Below are positions 1-10,217 of a DNA stretch of 64,000 nt, piece by piece; position 1 is the first letter of the stretch, and each line of letters starts with the position of its first letter. Both the position numbers and the translations under genes were made by a program. The stretch covers positions 124,001 through 188,000 of the forward strand of contig CAJNYU010004067.1 of the NCBI GenBank assembly GCA_905331475.1. The letters are read 5' to 3'. The stretch comes from Rotaria socialis (Eukaryota > Rotifera > Eurotatoria > Philodinida > Philodinidae). Under the pieces are notes generated by a model. The model was not told where the DNA came from, did not search any database, and saw nothing but the letters and a program-made list of their open reading frames with translations.

Positions 1-1165
1 AGCGGTCACTATACATAAGTCAATGAAATTTAACGGAAATTTCTTTTTAATTATAACCTAGTACAAAAAGATATATAAAATTTATGGCTAATAGATATGA
101 ATTTTCCTCAGTATCTTAATATTGCAGAATAACAGAAAGGAGTCACTCAATTGAACACCTAGTAAATGTCTGCGATCGCCTTCCCCTTACTTAAGAACGC
201 CATTAGTAATATACTTCTTCACCTGTTTTTCTCCAATCTATTTATGTTTTTTTTGATTGCGCATCATGTATGATACCATTTTTATCCGATCACTACTCAT
301 TACATATGTATTCAATCTATTGAAACTGGCGATTTTGTTCATTAACTTATGCCATCGATTGAAATTTTGCAACAGACAAAAACAAAACTCGTTTCGAAGG
401 TTTTCATGTTCAACGCTTTTAATCAACAAAAACATATGAGTAGACTTAGCCACGAAGTTTTAATAATTATCTGAGCCATTGTGACCACATGACGAGTCAG
501 ATCGTGTTGCAATTGTGTTGTGCACGACTAGACACATCTTGTGTGTTCATCTTGCACATTTATTCATGCTATCGGCCTCGGCCCTCTACACTTTTACTCA
601 TGGTAATTTATATTTTATTGAGTTGAAATGATCGACGAGAGAATAGGTATCGACTCACAGTATATATGAATAAGCATTAAGCGATATCCTAAATTTGAAG
701 TGTTCTATTTTCTATATTATAACGTACTTTAGATCCAATGGTAGTGACAATATTTATCAGTTTTGAAAAGCGTAAGATTTTCTTGTATTGTGAAACTCAA
801 AAATACTTTCAATGAACTTTTACACTTTCGAATAATTATAGGCTGTTAAAAATAATCGCGCAAATATCTGTCATCTTGCTATAGGAAAAAAGTGGTGATT
901 TAAAATGTAAAAGTGCTATGTAATAATTAGTTCACTCGTACAAAGTATTGTCTCTTGACAGTTATCTGCTTTGATACATATACAACGAGCATGAATAAAT
1001 ATATCGTTGAAGCATAGATAGTCTTGCAAATTGATTTATGCATGCCTGGATGATTATAGATTTATGTTAAAACATTCGAAACCATTATAAAACGCTGGAA
1101 ATTAGGAAAGGATAAGCCGAAAATACAAATACAGATGGCAACATATAACGATCGCCCAATTCTAT
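1..1165. other. Intergenic, no gene seen
   Basis: AT-rich sequence with only short chance reading frames on both strands. No domain, splice-consistent exon series or repeat array is visible before the transposable element that begins at 1174. Confidence 0.6.
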
Positions 1166-2312
1166 ATTGAAAATAGAGTCCTGCAGGTCAATCTTGCCCT
1201 ACCCTACTCTACCCTGCCCTGCAGGGCAGGTTAAGGTTACAAAAAAAATTTGGGGTATAAGTAGGGTGTAGCTCATACAAATAAAATTTTTATAGAGTAG
1301 AACTTAATATATATTTCTGACATCTTTTTGATCAAAAACAGTGTAAAGGGTGATATCATAATCTAAATTGAATGGGTAGAATAAAAACGAACGGAAAACA
1401 ATGGACAATTGTTTAGTACTATTTTTACATAAGCTGACGAGTTCAGTCACTTTTGATTATTTGTCTAGTAAATGTGCATGTAAATGTAATAAAAAAGCTT
1501 TTCAGCGCAACCCCGTTGGGGCTAAAATGTGGAACTCACATATTTCGGTCAGTTAAATACTGATCAAATAGAAGTTTTATTTTTTCAGTGTAATGAGATC
1601 ATATTTTGTTCAAAAATAAGATAATAAAACATTTTTAACATTTGAAATTTATTGGATCTATCAATAGGAAATATTACTAGAGAGAACGTATAAAAAACTT
1701 TTTGTTTAGAATATGTCGGTATGCTGAAGTGTTTAGTGGTTTCATTGAGAAATATTCTGAATGATAATAGTTTAAACAGTATTTAGGATATAGCTATCAA
1801 TATTGTTGAAAAATTTATATTTTTTCGGATTACTACGTGAGAAATTGATACATGTTTTCATCAACAAAAATTTGATAAAAGCTTTCCAGTGGATGGAAAA
1901 GTTCCGAATTGTAAATACACTAAAGTGGATTCAAGCTCTAGAATAAGGTATTCATGTGGGAAAAAATAGATTAAAATCTTCATCTGTTTATTGTAAATGG
2001 TAGAAGTAACGAGTGTATAATAGTAGCACAAGCTAGCTGCTAGCTTCTGTAGCGGTAGCATACACTCGTTGCTAACGTCTGTAATAATAAAAATATATAA
2101 TACTGTCGTAATTATGGGGTATAATAATAAAAACAACAACAGATTTTGATGATTAATTAGAGATTAAATCCTAATTGTAATGATTTCTAATTAGTGAAAC
2201 TAGATTTTTATTACTGATGTGAGTAGTGGTGAACATAGGCAATCGACCTGTACCAAAAAAGTTTCTAATTAGTGCATCTAAGTGTTAGTTTTTTATATTT
2301 TATGTCTGTAAA

Positions 2313-2522
2313 ATGGGGAGCCGCAAAAGTCTAACAATTCAATTTACACTCACTATTTTCTTCGAAAATATATGTGAGTTCCACAAAATGTCTTCGAAAT
2401 CATCTCGACATGAACATATTGTTAGTACAAACGGGCGAGTTTTGGATGAGAGAAGGCAAAATTTAAGTGGTGATGTTGTAAATGACATTTTATTTTTAAG
2501 AAACTTTCGAAATATTTATTAA
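2313..2522 (+). pseudogene. hAT transposase C-terminal dimerisation-domain remnant
   Basis: A 69-codon open frame contains, around residues 33-65, the stretch STNGRVLDERRQNLSGDVV followed by a leucine-rich end. This matches the conserved end of the hAT dimerisation domain (small-x-GR-x-L-x-x-x-R-x-x-LSP-x-x-V-x-x-L-x-FL). It sits inside the hAT element and in the expected place near its 3' end. No DDE catalytic region or BED zinc finger could be read upstream, so this is a decayed fragment. The family assignment rests on a short motif plus the element's ends and target duplication. Confidence 0.65.
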
Positions 2523-2639
2523 TTTTGTATTTGTTTCTCGTTGAAAATCAATAAAATATATTGAAACAAAGTGAAGAAAAACTTCACGCTTACTTTTACT
2601 TGGACCTGAAACTCTAAGAATATGATAGGGTGTAAAATG

Positions 2640-2812
2640 AAAAATCTCTGTGATAGGGTAGGGTAAGGGTACAAAGCCCCTAGGGCATGGTAGGGCAAGG
2701 TTACGAAGTCTATAGGGCAGGGTAGGGCTAGGGTAAGAACGTCGTAGGGCAGGGCAGGACAAGGATACGAAGTTTTACGATAGGGCAGGGTTAGGGCACA
2801 AAAAAGTCTTAA
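2640..2812 (+). repeat. Subterminal TAGGGCAGGG-type repeats of the hAT element
   Basis: About six imperfect units of TAGGGCAGGG / TAGGGTAAGG spaced 10-45 bp apart lie directly inside the right end of the hAT element. The reverse-complement motif occurs inside the left end (1193-1225). Subterminal repeats are typical transposase-binding sites in hAT elements; the function here is inferred. They explain the reading frames on the opposite strand at 2496-2890, which are repeat translations. Confidence 0.7.
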
Positions 2813-2834
2813 CCTGCAGGACTCTAATTGAAAA

Positions 2835-3866
2835 GCATATAATCTATACAATATGAGCAACGAAAAAGTTGAAATATATATATTATACATTTTTTTCTAT
2901 TATTACCTTAAGATGTTTGAGGATTATCCGATTAGGAGGATTCGAAAACGGTATTTTTCGGTCATTTCTACATTTCTTCGTACTGATTAAAGTATTGCGC
3001 ATTCGGAAGAAAACAAAACATGAAAAATAATCGCACAAAATGTTTCAGTAAAAGTAATTCAAGTAGATTAAACAAATGCAACTATAGTCGTATGCAGATA
3101 GTGTTTTCTTCTTCAATAAATAAGGTATTTTTTTCAATATTGCTAATAAATATCAATATAGAAAGTATAATGTTTGAATTATTATCTGTTCTATCAATTA
3201 AAACGAAAGATTTCATAGAAGAAGAAGTTGATCTTTGATTCTAGGTTCCCTTAAGTTTTTAGAATGTATCCACATTCGCAACGCGTTATTCGCGCGTACT
3301 CAGTTAGATTTGAGAATTCGAGAATAAGAATTCTGTAGAGCAAAATTCTGTTTTTTTTTTTATTTTGGTTCAATTCCGATCCTATCGAAAAACTTTTCAC
3401 ACGGCCAAAAATTGTATGATAAAAGTAAATTCTCAATCTAAATGAGACGGTGAGAATCAGAGCGGGGTAACTCCACACAAGCCCACTCCGATAACTGAAA
3501 AAATGCCAACTCCGAGTTGGAGTTACCCATCTCTAGTGACAGCTCGCAGGGATGAGATAACATCTACATTTCATCGCATGTGAGACACCTATGATTCGTT
3601 CTCTAACAATTTGCTATAAGATATTTTGTTTGCCAATCAGTTTCTCTGGTTTCTTTCGTAAAATAAAACAGTCTGCGTAAGTATTTTATTTTTTATGCAT
3701 TATTTTCTAACGTAACTTGTTGCTCGCAAGTAATATGATAAACGATAATATTTTTCATTATCATTATTATATATGTATGAAAAAAACATAAGTTCTCACG
3801 AAGAAACAAGCACATTGAAATCAGGCTTCACACTCAATTTTCCCAATACTATATATTTTAGAAACT
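2835..3866. other. Intergenic; possible orphan hAT-like end near 3500-3535
   Basis: No gene is recognised. The 3' part (about 3450-3535) is richer in GC and ends in GAGTTGGAGTTACCCATCTC followed by TA, with a related inverted motif GGGGTAACTCC nearby at about 3463. CCATCTCTA resembles a hAT-type terminus, but no matching opposite end or target duplication was found. The last few hundred bases presumably hold the promoter of the first Rel-like gene; no TATA box could be singled out. Confidence 0.4.
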
Positions 3867-5465
3867 ATGGACCTTTGGAGTAATATTCGATATGATGGTG
3901 CAGACACATCGCAACACCAAGAAGCTAACATTCAAAATAATATTAATAGTGTTAGTTTCAGCTCAAGTAAGCCTTCATTTTTCTACAAATACATCTTTGA
4001 AAAATACGTTTTGTTTTCAAGTAACTAACATTAATAGTCACGGACAATCGACACGACTGCCATTAAATAATGATTCGTCACTTGGCATCCCAGGTACAGC
4101 AGTATGGTATATCTATATCTATATATTAGATTTATTTGTATTACAAATAGGCATCAATGATCTCGACAAAACTCCTTCACTTCTGGCTGGTTTGTTATAT
4201 ACCATAATAAAACAAAATGTTTATTTATAAAACTTTTTTTTTATAAAAGTCGAAGATGAAATTGATGAAATAGTCAAAAATGGACATTTTTATGGCGAAG
4301 CTAATGTTAGTAACTGAGTTTATATAAAAGAGTTAATGTTCACTGGGAAATTTTTGATTTTAGCCATTCGATGAACTAAATGATTGGTTGTCAAAAGAAA
4401 TTGATACTGCCGAATTAAAAAATATTGATATATTGATTCAAAATCGAACAATGAGTTTTAGAACTCAACCGCCAACTGATATCCGTCGACGATATAAAAG
4501 CGAAGGAAAACGCCAGGTTGAAAAATCTCGTTCTAAACCTGCAGCAATAATGGTATGTTCAGCTTTTGTTCTCTTGTAGTCGATTTTATATTAGGTGTTT
4601 TAGTTACCGAATTTGAAAAACGTCAGATTAAATCCAAATCAATCATTTTGGATTCAGTTAGGATTAATAACTACTACAGATAATCCTGCAAACAACGAAT
4701 ACATTCATGCAAATAGAATAGAATATCATTCAAACGATATCTCAATATCAGATGATGAATTTGTACGGATTCCACTGTATCAAATGGATATTCAAGGAGG
4801 CATAAAGAGGTACGCAGTATTGTTGCTCTAGGAAATTGAACTATGTACATGAAATCTTATTTTCAGATTACCTCATTTATCAATCATTAAGGTAAAATTA
4901 GATGAATACACATTTGTACTCAAGCCCTTCAACCCATCAGCAACAGATAATCCAGTCGAAATATGTTTGTTGATTTTAATTTAGTTTGTTTACAATGATA
5001 AATGAGTTTATATAGATGTTATAGATGAAAAGAACAGTAAAAAGTCGCTCGTTGCAAAAGCTAAGCTTTTTCGTGGCGAATATAACTTACAATCGAGTCG
5101 TATTGTTTGCCAGCTATTGATTAAACAAAATGAGACATGGCATACGACAAATATTATGTGTCGAACAGATGTTATGAATGAACGTAAATAATTAAAACGA
5201 AAACATAAGCTTATTTTACGAATAACTAAAATTTTGGCTTCTTTTTCTCTTCAGTAAAAAAATCAAATAAACCAGCAACAACTACCCATCTCATCGAAGA
5301 TGACGATGAGGATGATTATCCAAGTTCATCAAGAAAACGAGAACGATCTCCATCATTAGAGAAGGGTTTACCGGTAGATCGCTTTAATTCTTCTTTTTGT
5401 TCAGATCAAATATTTTCTTGTCTTTTGATAACCTTTTTCAGGTAAATCGAATTAAAACACTATGA
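3867..5465 (+). CDS. Rel-homology-domain-like protein A (array member 1)
   Basis: Nine exons: 3867-3966, 4022-4093, 4250-4305, 4364-4552, 4604-4809, 4867-4964, 5016-5183, 5255-5373, 5442-5465. They total 344 codons in one frame, with GT-AG introns. The predicted 343-aa protein has an acidic N-terminus (residues 1-110) and then RRRYKSEG (117-124), which matches the DNA-contacting recognition loop RxRYxxEG of Rel/NF-kB/NFAT proteins. Further RHD-like segments follow: a GLITTTDNP strand-turn, a His-containing segment (residues IHAN) and a late strand IVCQLLIKQNETW like the VRLxFQ strand of RHDs. A short Lys/Arg- and Asp/Glu-rich tail with RKRER is a possible nuclear signal. No IPT dimerisation domain or ankyrin repeats are seen. 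It heads an array of six paralogues. The final 24-bp exon is less certain. The role, sequence-specific DNA binding, is inferred from the family. Confidence 0.7.
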
Positions 5466-6770
5466 ATTTATTGCTACAATATTTCATTTCAACAGCTGTT
5501 CTCTTGATACAATCAAGCTCACTGTTTTATTTGATTTTCTCAAATTTGAATTGTTCCATTTGTTCTTTGTTTTAAACTTATTGTCTTGCTTTTTTTCTTA
5601 TACGTTAAAATTTGTTAAGCAGTCAAAATTTTGTGAAATAAATTTTAAAAATTTAGTTCACATTTATAGTTTTATCAATGGTTATAATTGATTATTCAAT
5701 ACTATAACAAATTGAAATCTAAAACAACAAATGAAGTACTTGAATTTTAGTATGACGGCTTGTCCAAACGTAGCGCTGTAACATTTTGACAAATTGTTTT
5801 GCAATTATTTCGAAAGGCATAAAAGCTAATAAGGTTGTTCAAGTGTCATTCCACGCAGCTTATCATACTCTATTTATGTTGCAAGAATGACCTAGTTTGA
5901 CTGAACTCTCACGCTTCTAGAAAGGTTTTATCATGGCGTAACATTGTGACAAAAACGAACCTTTTTTCTCTAGGACTGCTTATAAAACTCTAATTTTTCG
6001 GCAAATTATTTCTTCAAATTAAATGCTTATGGTACCAGTTTTGTAGAAAATTTAATGGGCTTTCAAGCAGTGAAAAATATTTTTTTATAAGCTATTTTCG
6101 CTCAGGTAAAAATGCAAAAAACAAACGTAACGCTGTGACACGTTTTTTTGTCGACCAAATGACAAGCACTTAGCATGCTTAAATATATTTACTATTGATT
6201 TATATTGATCACTGCATGCATATATCGTTCTGTAAAAAAAAGTCACGTGGCTACATCGAAATAGCAGCTGAATAATTGTACGGTCAGTTAGAAACTGTAC
6301 AAGAGCTTAGAAGTAGTCCTAATGAATGAGAGTAAAAAAACTAAATAGGCCATTTTGTAGAGAATCAAATTCTGTATCGAATGATACATTACTCTGGACT
6401 TTTGCTTTGAATTTCTTGGCTAGAAAATTGAAAATACAATTTTTGAAAACTTTAAAGCCCGGTTATGGATGCCAAAATAATTTTTTTTAAAGAAAAAGTT
6501 CAAATTCATAATCAGCGTAAAAAAATGTACCAGAAAATACGCTTAGATCTGTCCATATCGAAAAAAAAACTTTTCAAAATTGGGTCAGCGAAGTAGCATT
6601 TTCCGTGGGCAAGTCGATTAGAATTACCAGAACTGTCTTGCGCAACAAAATATTAGTCATATTTTGATCCCTTGAAGAATTAAAAAATTTAATTACTTTG
6701 TTTTTAAACATTAAAATCACTAATTGACAATAATTAAATAATTATAATTAATAATAAAAATTAATTTAAA
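5466..6770. other. Intergenic with a thrice-repeated motif
   Basis: No coding potential is seen. A motif of the form AACGTAaCGCTGTgACA recurs in direct orientation at 5766-5790, 5935-5950 and 6123-6142. It may be the remains of a transposable element or shared regulatory sequence. No terminal repeats or target duplication could be found to define an element. Confidence 0.35.
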
Positions 6771-6774
6771 AGCT

Positions 6775-7630
6775 GAGACATCTATACTTTCGATTCTCCA
6801 ATAAAAATGATGGTTTCTACCTGTTTCTTTCTCTCTTGCATCTGACAAAAATTTATGAAAACCAACTGCAGGATGACTATAACAATACCTCAGAAAGCAA
6901 CATCAACTAACAGTCATAGTTGCATTATAAACAGCTTCCTCTCCTAACATAAGCAAACTCTTGCCGACAATAGTTGCATACTTTGCCACATACATATTGC
7001 TAAAAGCTGAACGAATCCGACATGGAGTTTCAACCAAATGATTGTAAGTTTAACCATCCTATGAGTTTTATAAAGGAGCTTGATTCATGTTTACATTTTA
7101 GACTCTAATTCAACAACAACAACAACAGATGAACTACTGGCTCTCGAACAAGTGTTCTTCCATCCAGAAGATTTCACTGATGCATTTAATGATTTACCTA
7201 TTGGCATAAATCAGGTGACAATAGAAGATCAGTCCAGCACTAACATGGGTGAGTCTTGTAACGAATAATAAAACTTAATTAAAGAGTTGTAGCATCTATA
7301 GTTTCGATCTTTTATGAATAGAAAAATGAGAATTTCATTTTTGATGATATTTTTCTTTTTCTTTCTCGTCTAATAAGAAAAGCTATAGAAGGGCCAGCAT
7401 TACATCAGAAAGCAATATCGCAAACTGCTGAGATTCATAGTTGAATTATTAACTAATTATGTTTCTAACACTAAAACGTTCTTTTCTAAAAAGGCTTCAT
7501 ACTCTTTTAGATTCATCTTCTAACATTTTCAACGGATCCGGCATGGTTAGTCAACCCTATGGTAGTAGGTTTACTCATCCTATGAGTTTTATTTAAAAAC
7601 AATAGATTCATGTCCATATTTTAGCTTCTG
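6775..7630 (+). repeat. Diverged tandem duplication of promoter plus first exons (gene B)
   Basis: Two blocks about 521 bp apart align loosely along their length. Shared landmarks are ATCTATA-x-TTTCGAT, CTCAGAAAGCAA / ATCAGAAAGCAA, TCATAGTTG, TCCGACATG / TCCGGCATG, and the exact string CATCCTATGAGTTTTAT. Each block contains a 22-nt first exon starting with ATG (7022-7043 and 7543-7564), a donor of type GTA[A/G]GTTT, and an acceptor about 60 bp downstream. This supports duplication of the 5' end of gene B together with its upstream flank, giving two candidate promoters and N-termini. Confidence 0.65.
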
Positions 7631-9128
7631 ATCAAACAGCAATAGACGAATTGCCCGATATTGGCCAAAGCGATCATTCAGATCAGATTCTGAATGCTAT
7701 TGATATGTTACTCATGAGGATGACTCACTCGGAAGTAGAATATCAATTCGATACAAATACCGGCAAGTGTTAGGTTTAAATCGAGCATATCTAGTCGACA
7801 TCCGTTAGAACATCTCTTTTACATATTTTCAAAAACTTTTCTACTGTTCTTTTATGTAGTCGGAAAAGACAGTAAATATGATAAAATGAAATACATTTTG
7901 TGTTTGTCTCAGTTGTCGTTTAAAGATTGTTTTTTGGGAAAAAAATCTTGTAAATTAAACTTTTCACTGTCAATGAGCTATAGAATTAGCAAAGAATATT
8001 AATCTATGCTAACCCTAATGTTTTTGAATTAGAAAATTTAGAAGTTTCACTTCCAAATCAAAATACCAATGTAGAGATCGAACGTGGAATATCCGGTTTG
8101 TTGTTATTTTACGGTTATTATTTTAAGCAAGTAGAATTTCATTTGTTTCTGTAGATATGCAAGATAATCAAGATGATTTCGGCAGTTCTTCCTATCCGCA
8201 CATAAATAGATCTGAAGAGGCAGCGATAGCAAATAATCAATACGATGTTCGTATATTGTTACTAAATATTTTTCATTTAAAACATACAATTTATATTTTA
8301 GTCACAAAATGCAATCAATGCATCATCGAGTATAATAAATAGCATTCAAAACGTTGTCGATGCAATATATCATGAGCAAAATCCAGCCATACGAATAACT
8401 ACGCAGCCGGCTGCAAAACAACGTTTTCGTTATCGCAGGGAAGGTACTCGTTACCAAGCAGGTTCTCGTAGCAATCCAACGTGCATTGAGGTTGTAACCT
8501 ATGTCTTTTGATTATAATTTATAAATTTTGTTTTACATTTTTATGCAGCTTCCGATATTATACGGATGCTTACAAACACCTGACCAGTCGTTGTGGCTAG
8601 AAGCGACACTGGTTACTACGACCCGAAATCCACAAAGGAAGAGATTTGTTCATGAACATGAAATGAGTTGTACGGAAGAAAACGTTGAACAAATTGGTTT
8701 GCATTCTTTCCGAATTCGATTGACAAATGAAGAAGTTTGCCGTCGCAGAAAAACGTAAGAAATCAATCCATGCCATTTGACTTATTATGCGTCATAATCG
8801 TTTTAGAATTCGCCATGTATCGATAACGAAAACTAAACAACGTAATTATTCGTTTTTGTTGACCCCATATGATCCTTCTATGGAAGATAACAATGTTGAA
8901 CATTGTATGTTCATCAGCGTTCTCTACTGTTTTATTTTAGCCAAATATTTTTATTTAGATACTCTTCCAAATGAAGATCGCCTGACAAAAGTTCAAAAGT
9001 CGAAACGGTTTGACCGAGCTTATCACACGAATGAGTATCAAATTCTTTTTCAATTAATGATACGTCAAAATGACCGGTGGTACATGACTCCAATTTATTG
9101 TGAAACGCATGTAGTTCGAAATGCTTGA
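7022..9128 (+). CDS. Rel-homology-domain-like protein B (array member 2), two possible first exons
   Basis: The short form starts at 7543: exons 7543-7564, 7625-7762, 8033-8095, 8155-8246, 8302-8490, 8549-8754, 8807-8904, 8959-9128, giving 325 aa. A long form from 7022 (7022-7043, 7102-7248, then 7511-7564) also stays in frame and gives 392 aa. The N-terminus is acidic. Residues 146-153 of the short form, RFRYRREG, match the Rel/NF-kB recognition loop, followed by GTRYQAG, a TTTRNP turn, RFVHEH (like the PHPH region of Rel proteins) and a late strand ILFQLMIRQND. The protein stops right after the domain, with no basic tail, unlike its neighbours. The core exon sizes 189, 206 and 98 nt equal those of gene A. 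The intron after 7762 has a GC donor if the model is right. AATAAA at 9247 suits polyadenylation. Confidence 0.7.
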
Positions 9129-10217
9129 GCCCCATTTCTGAATTGCAATTAATAGCTCTGTACTTTGGACATGCTGCATAGAACATGGTGTAGCAATCAT
9201 GTTCTCTCATCCGCGCTCTCTTTTTTTTTGTTCAAATTATATATTCAATAAATTGTTATTATGAATAACTTTAATATTTTTATTTATTTTGCTTCTTATA
9301 AATATTTCTTCTCAATAAACAAATAAAGTTGGTCCTTTTATAATGTAATATAGAGTTTCAAGGTTATACAAAAATTTTTGTTTGCAAAATAAAAGCATTC
9401 TTTTTCGAATCACTCTGAAATATTGATAATCAACAACACTCATACACATGCACCATTGTGTTTACTAATAGTTGAGCAATGTTGAGGATGATATGATTCA
9501 AGCGAATATAGTCTGTGTAACTTTTTTTTGTTTTTGTTCGGATACTTTTTTTAATGGAAAGATAAAGCCTTCAACAACTTTCGCAATTCTTGAATAACAT
9601 TCGCGATTCTTTTTAATTTGTTGACTCGCTACGTCATCACCTTCAAGCTGCAACAAAGCAACATTGTCGGAGAGTATTTTCAAATGTTTTTGTTTTTGCT
9701 ATAATGTCTGAAGTTCTTTCTATTTTATTTTATTTTCATGTATATTTGCTCTAGCAAGAGAGTAATGGAGATTATTTTAAAGTGTTTTTTTCTCTGCTCA
9801 CGTTTTAACTCAAAAGTATAAGAAATGCGCCTTTTTTCTTGTGATTTATTGTTGTGTTTTCGTATGATATCGGCATCTGTCTAGGATGTTCTGTTTTTTT
9901 TCTTCTTTTGAATCGCCAATAGCTCTCGCTCGCTTGACTCATAGCTGCAAGAACAAAAAAGAAGAAAAAACAACATCGACTGACGTGTTTTTTGTCCTTA
10001 GTGGGAAAAAAATGTTGTTTTCGAGGGAGGCGCGTTTGTTAGAAATTACTTTTCAGTTTGATAACAACAAGTAGGTACTCTTTTTCTATATTACTACACA
10101 AGATGAATTGTTTTCCAAATCAAATGTTTGAATGTAGGTGAATCGTTTTTTAAAGTCATTTAAAAATATTTGAAACTCTTTTCTTTTTTGCAATTTAACC
10201 TAGCTTCCACCGATGAG
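9129..10217. other. Intergenic between genes B and C
   Basis: Contains AATAAA sites (9247, 9316) for gene B. Open frames at 9498-9683 (-) and 9886-10074 (+) are low-complexity and cannot be spliced in frame to gene C. The acceptor-like CCTAG before 10202 could mark a 5'-UTR intron of gene C. Confidence 0.45.

Larger units (their letters stand above)
1174..2826 (+). mobile_element. Non-autonomous hAT-superfamily DNA transposon
   Basis: The two ends are perfect 15-bp inverted repeats: TAGAGTCCTGCAGGT at 1174-1188 and its reverse complement at 2812-2826. They are flanked by an exact 8-bp direct duplication, ATTGAAAA, at 1166-1173 and 2827-2834. An 8-bp target duplication and a terminus of the form TAGAG are the hallmarks of the hAT superfamily. 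GC-rich subterminal motifs (ACCCTGCCCTGCAGGG-like) lie just inside both ends in opposite orientation. The interior of about 1.6 kb has no intact transposase, only a C-terminal remnant at 2313-2522, so the copy cannot move by itself. The perfect ends and duplication suggest insertion was not ancient. Confidence 0.85.

Noticed and set aside
2496-2890. Two overlapping minus-strand frames rich in LPCP/ALPCP repeats
   Set aside because: They translate the GGGCAGGG subterminal repeats of the hAT element; repeats open in all frames are not evidence of a protein.
9498-9683. Minus-strand 61-codon frame between genes B and C
   Set aside because: No domain, no splice partners and spacer-like composition.
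9886-10074. Plus-strand frame ending in a GTAGGT donor-like site, possible first exon of gene C
   Set aside because: The only junction frame that fits gene C meets a stop upstream without an ATG, so it cannot code for the N-terminus.
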